A stretch of 64,000 nt of DNA from Microglena sp. YARC (taxonomy: Eukaryota; Chlorophyta; Chlorophyceae; Chlamydomonadales; Chlamydomonadaceae). The notes beneath the pieces are model-generated. The model searched no databases, was not told where the DNA came from, and saw only the letters and a list, made by a program, of their open reading frames with translations. Positions 31,263-53,850 of this stretch are shown here, one piece after another. The stretch spans positions 17,729,405 through 17,793,404 of the forward strand of contig CM039464.1 in NCBI GenBank assembly GCA_022414725.1, in the 5' to 3' direction. The stretch's first letter is position 1, and the number at the start of each line of letters is the position of its first letter. The translations under genes and the position numbers were made by a program.

Positions 31263-32269
31263 CACCAAGTCCATCTTTAGTTGGAACAACCACACTCAAA
31301 CATTCTTCTTACCAAGTGCATGTATGAATTGCTACTAGGCTAAATCAGCTTGCCCGACCTCACATAATCGAACATTTATATATAATTTAATTTCATGTCT
31401 GACCATATCTGAAGAAATAGCCATCTCCCCAGAATAAGCTGCAATACACCGCTACAGCCTAGCTACCAGCGTTGTGCAGGACGCTGCGTCCTCTGTCAAC
31501 ATAAAGGGAGTTACGTGAATTGATTCCGCAACCTCTAGCAAGCCTGTCGAGTCGCACAAATCGCAAGACAACTCTGTTTGTTGCTACCAGGCTTGTTCAG
31601 GACGCTGCTTGCTGCTCTTGATTGCCTGCCTCGGCATCCCTCCCCTTTACTCGAGTCTCGAGTCCGTTCTTTCCAGGACAATGGTGTTCCACTGCCAGGG
31701 CAAGTGCCACTTGTAATCTGTCTGCTTTCCTTCACGCTCCCCTTTCCGCTCTTCTTTCCGCCTCTAGTTTGTTTCCTCTTTTGGACTTGACCTAGCTTGT
31801 TTTTCAGGTTTGTGGGGGTGCCTTAAAAACCCTCGTGCTTCCATGTTATAAAATTTGATGGTCGGCAGGCTGTGCGGCTGTTCTGTCTCGGCAGTGATTT
31901 GCTGAGTTTATGTAACGAATCCTCTCTCTTATGTGTCGCAGACTCAACATCGCAGGGTCCATTGCGTCCTGAGACGCAACATGGGGAGGGTCCGTTGAAT
32001 CGCAGACGCAGCTCTAGTGCGTTGGTTGCGTCTCAGGACGCAGGCTGTGCTGGTTCGGTTGCGTCTCAGGACGCAGGCTGTACAATTAATTGCATCTCAG
32101 GAAGCAAAGCTGGGGGTTCCTCCAGAACAACCCTGCAAGCTACTATTTAGCTACTATTTAGCTACTCGGGCTCCTCTAGCATGGCCCTGCAAACGCAAGG
32201 AAGAAGTGGACAGGGTGAGTTTGAAGAACGTAATTTTTGTGTATTGTTAACGTTTCTAATCCCGTTTCA
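31263..32269. other. No supported gene
   Basis: The only structure seen is a short repeated block tgcgtctcaggacgcag(gctgt) at about 32028-32110, with an inverted relative near 31965. Confidence 0.5.
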
Positions 32270-32465
32270 ACGAATAGCTTGATGGTAGAGCTCGTTGCAA
32301 TTAGTTGGTGCGGGGTTCAAATCCCAACGGTGGCTTTAGTGTTCGCGGTCGCTGTCAACCGCCATGGTAGCACTGTCCATGTAAAGTAGCAGCCCGTTCT
32401 CTACCGCCGTTAGACAGGGCTCCCTTAATACAACGCCCCACCAGGCTTTATCATTACTTTTAACG
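32270..32465 (+). mobile_element. tRNA-derived SINE, copy 1
   Basis: A pol III A box (tagcttgatggtagagc, 32275) and B box (ggttcaaatcc, 32314) sit in a tRNA-like head whose acceptor stem does not pair, so it is not a tRNA gene. The tail (gggctcccttaata..acgccccaccaggc, atcattac) matches the tail of the element at 60387-60590 and the fragment at 47975-48045. Confidence 0.7.
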
Positions 32466-32814
32466 TTGCTAAAAGGTGAACCTTATCAATGACCCGCCAG
32501 TGCCTGGTCACCCGAGGGCCTCGGCCACATCCCCCTCCTGGCCCATCCCCCTTAGAGCCCAACTAACTGACTAGCAAGTATCTGACACCTCTAGCTGACT
32601 CCATCAACCCCCACCACTGCAGATGATTTGAGCTAAAATGCGAAGCTTCTCAATGACCCCTGCTTGCTTGATTACTGTGGCACAAACTCTTACATTTCGC
32701 CCCCTCCTGATATCATGGTTGGACCGGTCCGTTTAGCCTGTATTTGGCTACCCCTGGACTGTAACAACAACATACATTGCTTACTGGTGTCTCCCACTTG
32801 ACAACCCTCCTTCT

Positions 32815-33042
32815 ATGTTTTTTGGCGGAGCCCTCCCTTCTGGGGGGCGGGAGCCCCCAGTGTTACCCATTTGTCCGTCCGTCCGTCCGTCCATCCATCC
32901 ATCCATCCATCCATCCATGCATCCATCCATCAGTCTGACTGTGATAAAGCCCGACAAGTCAGCCAACGGTCTCGTAACTAACTCGCTTCCGTTGCCACAT
33001 CGCTCCCTCGCGATCACTCTCCGCCATTTTTTAGCGTCGCAG
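32815..33042 (+). mobile_element. Dispersed repeat of about 225 bp, copy 1
   Basis: Runs from ttttttggcggagccctccc through ctggggggcgggagccccca, a (GTCC)n/(ATCC)n tract and cagccaacggtctcg to ttagcgtcgcagg. The reverse complement of 61241-61436 has the same blocks in the same order. It abuts and truncates the first unit of the 39-bp array. Confidence 0.75.
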
Positions 33043-33044
33043 GG

Positions 33045-36000
33045 GTTGTACTCAGCCACCTCCTTGGGCACTACGCACACTCACTTGCACTCAGCCACCT
33101 CCTTAGGCACTACGCACACTCACTTGTACTCAGCCACCTCCTTGGGCACTACGCACACTCACTTGTACTCAGCCACCTCCTTGGGCACTACGCACACTCA
33201 CTTGTACTCAGCTACCTCCTTGGGCACTTACGCACACTACTTGTACCCAGCCACCACTCCTTGGCACTACGCACACTCACTCTAGCACTCAGCCACCTCT
33301 TTGGGCACTACGCACACTCACTTGTACTCAGCCACATCCTTGGGCACTACGCACATTCACTTGTACTCAGCCACCTCCTTGGGCACTACGCACACTCACT
33401 TGTACTCAGCCACCTCCTTGGGCACTACGCACACTCACTTGCGCTCAGCCACCTCCTTGGGCACTACGCACACTCACTTGTACTCAGCCACCTCCTTGGG
33501 CACTACGCACACTCACTGTACTCAGCCACCTCTTGGGCACTACGCACACTCACTTGTACTCAGCCACCTCCTTGGGCACTACGCACACTCACTTGTACTC
33601 AGCCACCTCCTTGGGCACTACGCACACTCACTTGTACTCAGCCACCTCCTTGGGCACTACGCACACTCACTTGCACTCAGCCACCTCCTGGGCACTACGC
33701 ACACTCACTTGTACTCAGCCACCTCCTTGGGCACTACGCACACTCACTTGTACTCAGCCACCTCCTTGGGCACTACGCACACTCACTTGTACTCAGCCAC
33801 CTCCTTGGGCACTACGCACACTCACTTGTACTCAGCCACCTCCTTGGGCACTACGCACACTCACTTGTACTCAGCCACCTCCTTGGGCACTACGCACACT
33901 CACTTGCACTCAGCCACCTCCTTGGGCACTACGCACACTCACTTGTACTCAGCCACCTCCTTGGGCACTACGCACACTCACTTGTACTCAGCCACCTCCT
34001 TGGGCACTACGCACACTCACTTTACTCAGCCACCTCCTTGGGCACTACGCACACTCACTTGTACTCAGCCACCTCCTTGGGCACTACGCACACTCACTTG
34101 TACTCAGCCACCTCCTTGGGCACTACGCACACTCACTTGTACTCAGCCACCTCCTTGGGCACTACGCACACTCACTTGTACTCAGCCACCTCCTTGGGCA
34201 CTACGCACACTCACTTGTACTCAGCCACCTCCTTGGGCACTACGCACACTCACCTGTACTCAGCCACCTCCTTGGGCACTACGCACACTCACTTGTACTC
34301 AGCCACCTCCTTGGGCACTACGCACACTCACTTGTACTCAGCCACCTCCTTGGGCACTACGCACACTCACTTGTACTCAGCCACCTCCTTGGGCACTACG
34401 CACACTCACTTGTACTCAGCCACCTCCTGCACTACGCACACTCACTTGTACTCAGCCACCTCCTTGGCACTACGCACACTCACTTGTACTCAGCCACCTC
34501 CTTGGGCACTACGCACACTCACTTGTACTCAGCCACCTCCTTGGGCACTACGCACACTCACTTGTACTCAGCCACCTCCTTGGGCACTACGCACACTCAC
34601 TTGTACTCAGCCCACCTCCTTGGGCACTACGCACACTCACTTGTACTCAGCCACCTCCTTGCACTACGCACACTCACTTGTACTCAGCCACCTCCTTGGG
34701 CACTACGCACACTCACTTGTACTCAGCCACCTCCTTGGGCACTACGCACACTCACTTGTACTCAGCCACCTCCTTGGCACTACGCACACTCACTTGTACT
34801 CAGCCACCTCCTTGGGCACTACGCACACTCACTTGTACTCAGCCACCTCCTTGGGCACTACGCACACTCACTTGTACTCAGCCACCTCCTTGGCACTACG
34901 CACACTCACTTGTACTCAGCCACCTCCTTGGGCACTACGCACACTCACTTGTACTCAGCCACCTCCTTGGGCACTACGCACACTCACTTGTACTCAGCCA
35001 CCTCCTTGGGCACTACGCACACTCACTTGTACTCAGCCACCTCCTTGGGCACTACGCACACTCACTTGTACTCAGCCACCTCCTTGGGCACTACGCACAC
35101 TCACTTGTACTCAGCCACCTCCTTGGGCACTACGCACACTCACTTGCACTCAGCCACCTCCTTGGGCACTACGCACACTCACTTGTACTCAGCCACCTCC
35201 TTGGGCACTACGCACACTCACTTGTACTCAGCCACCTCCTTGCACTACGCACACTCACTTGTACTCAGCCACCTCCTTGGGCACTACGCACACTCACTTG
35301 TACTCAGCCACCTCCTTGGGCACTACGCACACTCACTTGTACTCAGCCACCTCCTTGGGCACTACGCACACTCACTTGTACTCAGCCACCTCCTTGGGCA
35401 CTACGCACACTCACTTGCACTCAGCCACCTCCTTGGGCACTACGCACACTCACTTGTACTCAGCCACCTCCTTGGGCACTACGCACACTCACTTGTACTC
35501 AGCCACCTCCTTGGGCACTACGCACACTCACGTACTCAGCCACCTCCTTGGGCACTACGCACACTCACTTGTACTCAGCCACCTCCTTGGGCACTACGCA
35601 CACTCACTTGTACTCAGCCACCTCCTTGGGCACTACGCACACTCACTTGTACTCAGCCACCTCCTTGGGCACTACGCACACTCACTTGTACTCAGCCACC
35701 TCCTTAAGCACTACGCACACTCACTTCACTCTCAGCCACCTCCTGGGCACTACGCACACTCACTTACTCAGCCACCTCCTTGGGCACTACGCACACTCAC
35801 TTGTACTCAGCCACCTCCTTGGGCACTACGCACACTCACTTGCACTCAGCCACCTCCTTGGGCACTACGCACACTCACTTGTACTCAGCCACCTCCTTGG
35901 GCACTACGCACACTCACTCACTCAGCCACTCCTTGGGCACTACGCACACTCACTTGTACTCAGCCACCTCCTTGGCACTACGCACACTCACTTGTACTCA

Positions 36001-39000
36001 GCCACCTCCTTGGGCACTACGCACACTCACTTGTACTCAGCCACCTCCTGGGCACTACGCACACTCACTTGTACTCAGCCACCTCCTTGGGCACTACGCA
36101 CACTCACTTGTACTCAGCCACCTCCTTGGGCACTACGCACACTCACTTGTACTCAGCCACCTCCTTGGGCACTACGCACACTCACTTGTACTCAGCCACC
36201 TCCTTGGGCACTACGCACACTCACTTGTACTCAGCCACCTCCTTGGGCACTACGCACACTCACTTGTACTCAGCCACCTCCTTGGGCACTACGCACACTC
36301 ACTTGTACTCAGCCACCTCCTTGGGCACTACGCACACTCACTTACTCAGCCACCTCCTTGGGCACTACGCACACTCACTTGTACTCAGCCACCTCCTTGG
36401 GCACTACGCACACTCACTTGTACTCAGCCACCTCCTTGGGCACTACGCACACTCACTTGTACCCAGCCACCTCCTTGGGCACTACGCACACTCACTTGTA
36501 CTCAGCCACCTCCTTAAGCACTACGCACACTCATCTGTACTCAGCCACCTCCTTGGGCACTACGCACACTCACTTGTACTCAGCCACCTCCTTGGGCACT
36601 ACGCACACTCACTTGTACTCAGCCACCTCCTTGGGCACTACGCACACTCACTTGTACTCAGCCACCTCCTGGGCACTACGCACACTCACTTGTACTCACC
36701 ACCTCCTTGGCCACTACGCACACTCACTTGTACTCAGCCACCTCCTTGGGCACTACGCACACTCACTTGTACTCAGCCACCTCCTTGGGCACTACGCACA
36801 CTCACTTGTACTCAGCCACCTCCTTGGGCACATACGCACACTCAACTTTACTCAGCCACCTCCTTTGGGCACTACGCACACTCACTTTACTCAGCCCACC
36901 TCCTTGGGCACTACGCACACTCACTTGTACTCAGCACCTCCTTGCACTACGCAACACTCACCTGTACTCAGCCACCTCCTTGGGCACTACGCACACTCAC
37001 TTGTACTCAGCCACCTCCTTGGGCACTACGCACACTCACTTGTACTCAGCCACCTCCTTGGCACTACGCACACTCACTTTCAGCCACCTTCCTTGGGCAC
37101 TACGCACACTCACTTGTACTCACCACCTCCTTGGGCACTCACGCACACTGTCTCAGTACTCCTGGGCACACGCACACTCACTTGTACTCAGCCACCTCCT
37201 TGGGCACTACGCACACTCACTTGTCATCACTTGTACTCAGCCACCTCCTTGGGCACTACGCACACTCACTTGTACTCAGCCACCTCCTTGGGCACTACGC
37301 ACACTCACTTGTACCCAGCCACCTCCTTGGGCACTACGCACACTTACTTGTACTCAGCCACCTCCTTGGGCACTACGCACACTCACTTGTACTCAGCCAC
37401 CTCCTTGGGCACTACGCACACTCACTTGTACTCAGCCACCTCCTTAGGGCACTACGCACACTCACTTGTACTCAGCACCTCCTTGGGACACTACGCACAC
37501 TCACTTGTACTCAGCCACCTCCTTGGGCACTACGCACACTCACTTGTCTACTCAGCCACCTCCTTGGGCACTACGCACACTCACTTGTACTCAGCCACCT
37601 CCTTGGCACTACGCACACTCACCTCACCACCTCCTTACGGTACTCAGCACTACACACTCCTCAGGTACTCAGCCACCTCCTTGGCACTACGCACACTCAC
37701 TTGTACTCAGCCACCTCCTTGGGCACTACGCACACTCACTGTAGTACAGCCACCTCCTTGGGCACTACGCACACTCACTTGTACTCAGCCACCTCCTTGG
37801 TACTACGGCTACAGCACTCACTCCTTGGCACTACGCACACTTTGTACTCAGCACCTCCTTGGGCTACGCACACTCACTTGTACTCAGCCACTCCTTGGGC
37901 ACTACGCACACTCACTTGTACTCAGCCACCTCCTTGGGCACTACGCACACTCACTTGTACTCACCACCTCCTTGGGCACTACGCACACTCACTTGTTCAG
38001 GCCACCTCCTTGGGCACTACACACTCACTTGTACTCAGCCACCTCCTTGGGCACTACGCACACTCACTTGTACTCAGCCACTCCTTGGGCACTACGCACA
38101 CTCACTTGTACTGCAGCCACCTCCTTGGGCACTACACACTCACTTGTACTCAGCCACCTCCTTGGGCACTACGCACACTCACTTGTACTCAGCCACCTCC
38201 TTGGGCACTACGCTCAGCCACGGCACTAACTCAGCCACCTCCTTGGGCACTACCACACTCACTTGTACTCAGCCACCTCCTTGGGCACTACGCACACTCA
38301 CTTGTACTCAGCCACCTCCTTGGGCACTACGCACACTCACTTGTACTCAGCCACCTCCTTAAGCACTACGCACACTCACTTGTACTCAGCCACCTCCTTG
38401 GGCACTACGCACACTCACTTGTACTCAGCCACCTCCTTGGGCACTACGCACACTCACTTGTACTCAGCCACCTCCTTGGGCACTACCACACTCACTTGCA
38501 GACTCAGCCACCTCCTTGGCACTACGCACACTCACTTGTACTCAGCCACCTCCTTGGGCACTACGCACACTCACTTGTACTCAGCCACCTCCTTGGGCAC
38601 TACGCACACTCACTTGTACTCAGCCACCTCCTTGGGCACTACGCACACTCACTTGTACTCAGCCACCTCCTTGGGCACTACGCACACTCACCTGTACTCA
38701 GCCACCTCCTTGGGCACTACGCACACTCACTTGTACTCAGCCACCTCCTTGGGCACTACGCACACTCACTTGTACTCAGCCACCTCCTTGGGCACTACGC
38801 ACACTCACTTGTACTCAGCCACCTCCTTGGGCACTACGCACACTCACTTGTACTCAGCCACCTCCTTGGGCACTACGCACACTCACTTGTACTCAGCCAC
38901 CTCCTTGGGCACTACGCACACTCACTTGTACTCAGCCACCTCCTTGGGCACTACGCACACTCACTTGTACTCAGCCACCTCCTTGGGCACTACGCACACT

Positions 39001-39749
39001 CACTTGTACTCAGCCACCTCCTTGGGCACTACGCACACTCACTTGTACTCAGCCACCTCCTTGGGCACTACGCACACTCACTTGTACTCAGCACCTCCTT
39101 GGGCACTACGCACACTCACTTGTACTCAGCCACCTCCTTGGGCACTACGCACACTCACTTGTACTCAGCCACCTCCTTGGGCACTACGCACACTCACTTG
39201 TACTCAGCCACCTCCTTGGGCACTACGCACACTCACTTGTACTCAGCCACCTCCTTGGGCACTACGCACACTCAGTACTCAGCCACCTCCTTTTGGGCAC
39301 TACGCACACTCACTTGTACTCAGCCACCTCCTTGGGCACTACGCACACTCACTTGTACTCAGCCACCTCCTTGGGCACTACGCACACTCACTTGTACTCA
39401 GCCACCTCCTTGGGCACTACGCTCACTAGCACTCAGCTCTTGGGCACTACGCACACTCACTTGTACTCAGCCACCTCCTTGGGCACTACGCACACTCACT
39501 CAGCCACCTCCTTGGGCACTACGCACACTCATTGTACTCAGCCACCTCCTTGGGCACTACGCACACTCACCTGTACTCAGCACCTCCTTGGGCACTACGC
39601 ACACTCACTTGTACTCAGCCACCTCCTTGGGCACTACGCACACTCACTAGCACCCAGCCACCTCCTTGGGCACTACACACACTCACTTGTAATCAGCCAC
39701 CTCCTTGGGCACTACGCACACTCACTTGTACCCAGCCACCTCCTTGGGC
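33045..39749 (-). repeat. 39-bp satellite of about 170 units made from the 3' edge of MED10 exon 5
   Basis: On the minus strand the unit is CCCAAGGAGGTGGCTGAGTA-CAA followed by GTGAGTGTGCGTAGTG, that is codons PKEVAEYK and then a consensus donor and intron start. The last 23 exon bases of MED10 exon 5 (39848-39870) are the same sequence. Units are highly uniform apart from 1-3 base indels and occasional donor changes (for example cttaagc at 35705, 36515 and 38360). Since 39 is divisible by 3 and the plus strand lacks stops, frames of up to 2,129 codons appear there; they are artefacts of the repeat. Confidence 0.92.
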
Positions 39750-39847
39750 TCGATTCCCCACCCACTCACCCCACCCACTCACTGCATCCTACCCACCCAA
39801 CCCACTCACCGCATCCTACCCCCCCCCCCCCCCCCCAAATAACGCAC

Positions 39848-48490
<8,643 letters not shown>

Positions 48491-48542
48491 CCTGTCAGTG
48501 GATTCAGAGCATGCCCTATTACGTGCACTGCCCACTAGCTGC

Positions 48543-48940
48543 TAGCTACTAGGTTCTGCCTCAGCTACCCTAGCTTTGGACCCTCTTGCCAGGGCCCTGC
48601 AGCGTTGAGATACGATAGAGGGGTGAGCAGAGAGTGCCACCCTTCAAGAAATTGTGAGTTGGGAAGGAGGGTGGAAAGGAGCGCAGTTAGGGAGCGACAG
48701 TAATCGGTCTTTACCAAAATACGTACGAACTAGCAGAACGAGACACGAAGGACCGACAACTCGACGGACAGAATGGAAGATTGCGCTATAAGGCGTTGCT
48801 TATAGAATAGGCGAGAGGCAGTCGAGTACTGTTCGAATCTCTGCGAGAGAGAATTGAGTCTGTAGGAGAGAGGCAGCGTGGAAGTAATGACAGATTTTCT
48901 GACGAAGTGGTCCTCACCATGTGGCTTGGCTTGGTTACCT

Positions 48941-48971
<31 letters not shown>

Positions 48972-49404
48972 ATGCCAGCTACCTTGTACCCGCAGTACCG
49001 CACGCTATGATTAGAACTCCGTCAACTCGGCCTTTCGACAAAATCCATTGCACAGTTCGTTTTGAAAGGCCTATACCTATCAACGCCATGCATCGACAGT
49101 TGTCATCCTGGACCTGTCAGGTTCAGCTCCAATGGATCTTTCGTAAACCAACCTTGGACGATGTAAACCCGTCGCACAGTTTTGTTCGCGGCATCATTTT
49201 CATGCATAATTTCTCTTGCACTCGGGGCTACCGAGCGCTGCCCGGCTCAGGAGTTTTGGTCGAAGGACCCGGTCGAAGTCGCTTGCTTCGCTGCGAGCAC
49301 AAGGTGAGAATTCGGAAAACCAGAATCCTTAAGAATGGTGCCAGGAGTGCATGCTAGAAGTTGCGTGCATTAGGTCGACGTCTGGCTGAAGTTTGAAGGT
49401 TTTC

Positions 49405-49438
<34 letters not shown>

Positions 49439-49970
49439 CCCCCCTATCCTAGCCCCCCCGCTTGCTGCGCTGCGCGCACCTGGTGAGAATTTGAAAAACC
49501 AGAATCCTTGAAAATGGTGCCAGAAGTGCATGCTGGAAGTCGCGCGCCTTAGGTCGATGCCCGGCTGAAGTTTGGAGGTTTCCCGTGGGTCCCCTGTGGA
49601 ATTTGGTTTAACCTAAGCCCCATGCCCACCCTTAAGGCCTTGTAAGTGACCTGCGGCCATCCATACAGCCATGCAAGTGACCCACCCCCACCCAGACAGC
49701 CATGCAAGTGATCCAACCCCACCCACACAGCCATGCAAGTGACCTTCCCACACCCATACAGCCATGCAAGTGACTCACCCCCACCCATACAGCCATGTAA
49801 GTGACCTGCGGCCACACACGCAGCCATGTAATTTCACAAACACAAATACAAAAGATAAACAAAGTGCCTCCCACATACTGCCCGCCCCCCGCCCCCGCCC
49901 CCACCCCACCCTCCCACACCCACCCACACTGCCGCACACGCACTAAACAAACTTGCACTACTTGTTTGTA
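48543..49970. other. Intergenic region with poly-C tracts, a direct repeat and a minisatellite
   Basis: C runs lie at 48943-48970 and 49409-49437. A block of about 120 bp at 49280-49405 (gtgagaattcggaaaaccag, aatccttaagaatggtgcca) recurs at 49459-49580. 49630-49840 holds units of cacccatacagccatgcaag tgacc, each with a donor-like gtaagtg or gcaagtg on the plus strand. The plus frame 49008-49290 has no recognisable domain. Confidence 0.6.
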
Positions 49971-49971
49971 G

Positions 49972-50027
49972 GATGGGAAAATCACGAGCAGCACCTGGAT
50001 TCCAAAAGGGCCACGTTCATCCAAAAA
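49972..50027 (+). CDS. Possible first coding exon of a PWP1-like WD-repeat protein
   Basis: An acceptor-like TTTGTAG precedes ATGGGAAAAATC-type sequence at 49973. The exon reads MGKITSSTWIPKGPRSSKK and ends at a GTGAGA donor (50028). The pattern (S)xxWIPKG at the very N-terminus resembles PWP1 family proteins (..SAISWVPKG..). No further exon could be joined in phase, so the assignment is weak. Confidence 0.3.
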
Positions 50028-50689
50028 GTGAGAATGGATGAAGAGTAATATGACTGTACACAGCAAACTCCAGTTTGGTTGGCAACTTGCTTGGCACACA
50101 TGCAAGCATGCATATACTTAAATTGTGTTGCTGTCGAGGGGATACTGTGTGGTGTGAGTGCAATGGCAGCTCAGTTGTAGATGCACATGCATACTAAAGA
50201 CCAGCCAGCTAATGTTAAGTATAACCTTTGTTTAATCTTTCACCATGTAGAAGGGACCTCGGTTGACGGGAACGCACCAGCCTCTACTAGTGAGCCCGCT
50301 AGTCCAGGGGAGCTGCCTAGAAGCTGCTGCTTGTAGCCGAAATCTTCCATGATGGAGCAGCCGGTGGCCTACGAAGTCTTGTTGCATCCCGTGGGCCCCC
50401 TAGCCATCCCCAGGACTCGCAGGTACCCAGCGGTGTAAGGGTACAACATCCGTGCGGCGGGCACAAACCCCCTACTCTAGAGACTTTCTTCAGCGAGGGC
50501 ACGCAGAATTTGCAGGTAAGGCATGCATATGATAGACTCATACCTTGGGAGATTTTCGATCACATAGGCTTGAGCGGGTGACACAAGCCGGTCTGTTGCT
50601 TATGTATGTGTTTCAATTTTGATAAATGGGAGACTTGATGGTCGATGACTCGTTTGCATGCACCTCCTCTAGGTAGTACAGTCCCTTAC

Positions 50690-50900
50690 CAATACCGTCC
50701 AACCACCCTCTTCTCCTCAGTACCGACCGTCACTCGGGCCGTTTCTATACGGGCTGGCCAAGATTGTTTACCTTGCTCGCCTAATGGTGATGACGGACAA
50801 AGAGCGGGGGTTCTACCTACCTGACGCAGCAAAGAGGGACTTGGCCTATGTGCACCACATCCTGAAAATGAACACCGGAGTCGACATGCATCGCCAGTAA
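50690..50900 (+). pseudogene. Possible retroelement polymerase fragment
   Basis: After a CTCAG acceptor-like site, or simply in an open frame, the plus strand reads YRPSLGPFLYGLAKIVYLAR and later GFYLPDAAKRDLAYVHHIL to a stop at 50898-50900. The fLrPLy... DLayvh..L layout recalls the thumb/RNase H connection of DIRS- or LTR-type elements. The rest of the element is not recognisable. Confidence 0.3.
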
Positions 50901-53130
50901 GAGAAGCACAAAAATAGGAAAGATAGCAAGTCTTCTGCCTTGACGAAGGCCCAGGCAACGACGACAGTCTGTCAGCACCACAGGTCTTCTTCACACTAGG
51001 TCGTGTACTTGGCAATAGCATGCTACATGAATACATGATGTTCATGCTGCTACCAAGAGGCACTCATTGGCAGGTTTGGGGGGGGGGGGGGGGGGGGGAA
51101 ATTTCATTTTATTTCATTAGTAGTGTTTGTGTGCTAGCTGGTATCATACATGTTTAGTGCATGCAAACACATGAGGCCATATCAAAAACAGAAGAAGAAA
51201 ATAACCTGCGTACTTGGTATTTTTTGTTCTTTTTTACACCACCCTACGACGTCGATGACACTTTTTGTAACAACAGATGCACCGTTCCTTTTTTTTGCTA
51301 CATGTACCAGCTTCTAGGCAGCTCCAACTGCCTGTCCTCACCACAGGCCAAGACCTTCTCATTATGGAGGAGTTTGTGTACCTAGGTTTAGTTCATTAGT
51401 GCTTTTTCTTTTTAGCCCCTCCTAGTTACAAGGTTGGGTAAGTCCCCTTCAGCCTATTTGGCTACCCCCCCGGACTGTAAAAAACAAGAATTGAAAAATG
51501 GAATACCCGCCCTTGAGCCGAACTTGAAGTTAGCTAGTATTCCAAAAGCTAACATGACGGGGCGGTTCCATGCACTTGAATTCTCCAGGCTAGAACCACT
51601 GGCCAGAGAATGGAGCTCGCTAGAACCTGCCATTCATAGCACACAAAAAGTGGACACATGAGGAGAGCCTGGAGCTGGTGGGCTGGAGCCCTCTGTCTGG
51701 AGCCCATTCCTATCCCATGCATGGGCCTATGCCCTGCATGGGGCTGTGGCCTGTGGGGAGCAGGCTCGGGATCCCAGTCTGGCTCCCGAGCACTCAAATC
51801 GCCAAACATCTAGCCCAAAACCTTCCCAAGACCATTAATTGCCCTTTCGAATCATTCGTGACCCTGGAGCGAAAGGATGTAGCTCGAGGATCGGGGCACA
51901 AGAGCCCCCCTAGGCCCTGGCGTCGGGCATTTGGCCCAGGCGCGCTGCGCAGAGAAAGTTGCAAGATCAGGCAGTCGGTGGGGCTGTTAAGGAAGCATAG
52001 GCGGTCAATTGCTGCGCAAAAGCATAGCCATTGGTATTCTATGCGCTGAGAAAGAATCATCGCGTTCGACCCTGAGGGGGGCTTGGCCCGGCCGGTCTGC
52101 TTGCATGGGGGGGGGGGTGACCACCACCCGGTGACCACCACCGGTGACCACCACCCACCACGGGCATCTGACCAACCACCGCAGTCGGGAATTGGGTGAG
52201 AAAGAATGAGAGAGCTCCGAGCCGAGGAGACGAGGAAGCAAGACGAGGTTGCAAGTTAGGACATCTGCGGTCTTACCTCGTCGCATCCTATGCCCGAAGC
52301 TCTCTAATTCCTGCAAGGTGGTGGTGTAAGGCGCGCAGGGCTTAGGCCTATGGCGGCACTTTTACGTAAGCCTTACGACGCTTTCGGCGAATTTCATCTT
52401 CCATACTGCATCATAGCAATAGTACTTGGGCTCAACTTTAATTGTGTCTACACAAAATCTCAATTTCTAAGGCCAGTCTCGGTGGTGGAGCAAGATCGGC
52501 ACTCCGGTCGGACCCCGGCTGGTGATCTATCCCGGTACCGCGGCGGGCGGCGTTCAAATTCAAAGTCATCGGACTAAGTTGCAACCTTTGTCTAGGTAGC
52601 CCCGAGGCATACTTGGGGGGTGCATAAGGTACACCTACATGTGGGCGGAGAGGTCTGACTAGGCCTCATGGGCACCAGATTACTCCCTACTAGGGCATGC
52701 CTATTATAGGGGTGCCTAGGCAGCAGGGCTAGGCACCCCTGCTAGGCAGTGACATGCATTTGCAAGAATGTGGCCCATGGTGCACACCTAGCAGCTCTAC
52801 CTTCTCTGGATGTGTCCTCCATGCATCCCCCAACATGCCACATGGGTACCCAAACATAGCTTGGAACTTGGTCCGCTGACTTTTATGCTCTAAGTTTTCA
52901 CCCTGTAGGTGTGTGTGGAATGTACATAGCCTATTTACATCAAATTTGAGGCAGGTGAATAGAAGGAGCACCTAGCTAAAGGACGGCCATGCACCGCACC
53001 ATTCAATTGCTTGCCTCAGGGTAAGCCATACCCAATGCGATGAATCCATCTTCACATGAGATATACATTAACATACACGGGCTCAAACATTGGGGACCCT
53101 AGGGGTTGATCGGAGGTAGTGGACTTGGCC
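50901..53130. other. Intergenic, dispersed repeats only
   Basis: Contains a G run at 51076-51098. At 51449-51485 lies a sequence (cctatttggctacccc..ggactgtaa) also found at 32738-32766. At 52110-52160 is a small ggtgaccaccacc repeat. No gene is supported. Confidence 0.5.
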
Positions 53131-53139
53131 GAATTCCAG

Positions 53140-53850
53140 CTGTTGCTAGGAACCCTAGAGTCGGATTATACTCTAGAGTCGGATTATAACCGATAACCGA
53201 CAGATTACCGATCCAACCGTCATAATCGTGTCCAAACTCGTCCGACGTGACTCGCCTGTCGATCTATTTTGACCTGGAATCCTGTTTGACCGACATTGTT
53301 GTAAACTGCCACCACCCTGCCTGTCTGACGCGCGCATTGGAAACAATATTTAGCGCCTAATCGATAGCAGTCTTCTACCTATCTTCATAATACACTGCGA
53401 AGTGACAGACAGACTGCAGCCAGAGACCAACTAGCTACTTATCAAGCAACCTTGCTGGGCAAAATCCCCCGCTGCTGAATAAACTCTTTAATTCTGCACT
53501 TACTCGCATTGCGCTTCGCATTTGCCACCAGGGCTGCTGCAAAGAACCGACGCGCTTGCTCGAATTAGCTCTGCTCGCGTTGCAACCATGACTGGGGCTA
53601 TGGGCGCGTCATTCATCGTCTTCCTGCTATGCCTTCAAGCAGCCATTGGCGTCGATATCCTATCACCTCAAAGCAAGATTAAAGGTACTTCAACGGCACC
53701 GGTCAATCCTACCTCACGACTTCTGGTCTCTAGATATCAACCAATCAACCTTCAGGCTGCTCTCCGACGGCGGGCGGACTAACGATGGTCAGACTTCGGG
53801 CACTTCTAGGCGCAGGCATGGGTTATCATGGGTAGATTTAGGGTAGACTT
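53140..53850 (+). mobile_element. Possible LTR-retrotransposon 5' end (LTR, leader and gag start)
   Basis: A segment with ctgctgaataaactctttaa (promoter/polyadenylation-like) is followed by gcatttgccaccagggctgc and an ATG at 53588 opening MTGAMGASFIVFLL. The frame closes after about 65 codons and no pol region follows. Suggestive only. Confidence 0.25.

Noticed and set aside
32275..32345. tRNA gene
   Set aside because: A and B boxes are present but the acceptor and T stems do not pair; the sequence continues into a SINE tail found elsewhere.
33261..39650. Open frame of 2,129 codons on the plus strand, and similar long frames in the same array
   Set aside because: The 39-bp unit is a multiple of three and has no stop on this strand; the frame drifts with each indel. 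The coding information (PKEVAEYK) is on the other strand.
52480..52570. Possible tRNA-like B box (ggcgttcaaattc)
   Set aside because: No matching A box at the right distance and no second copy found.
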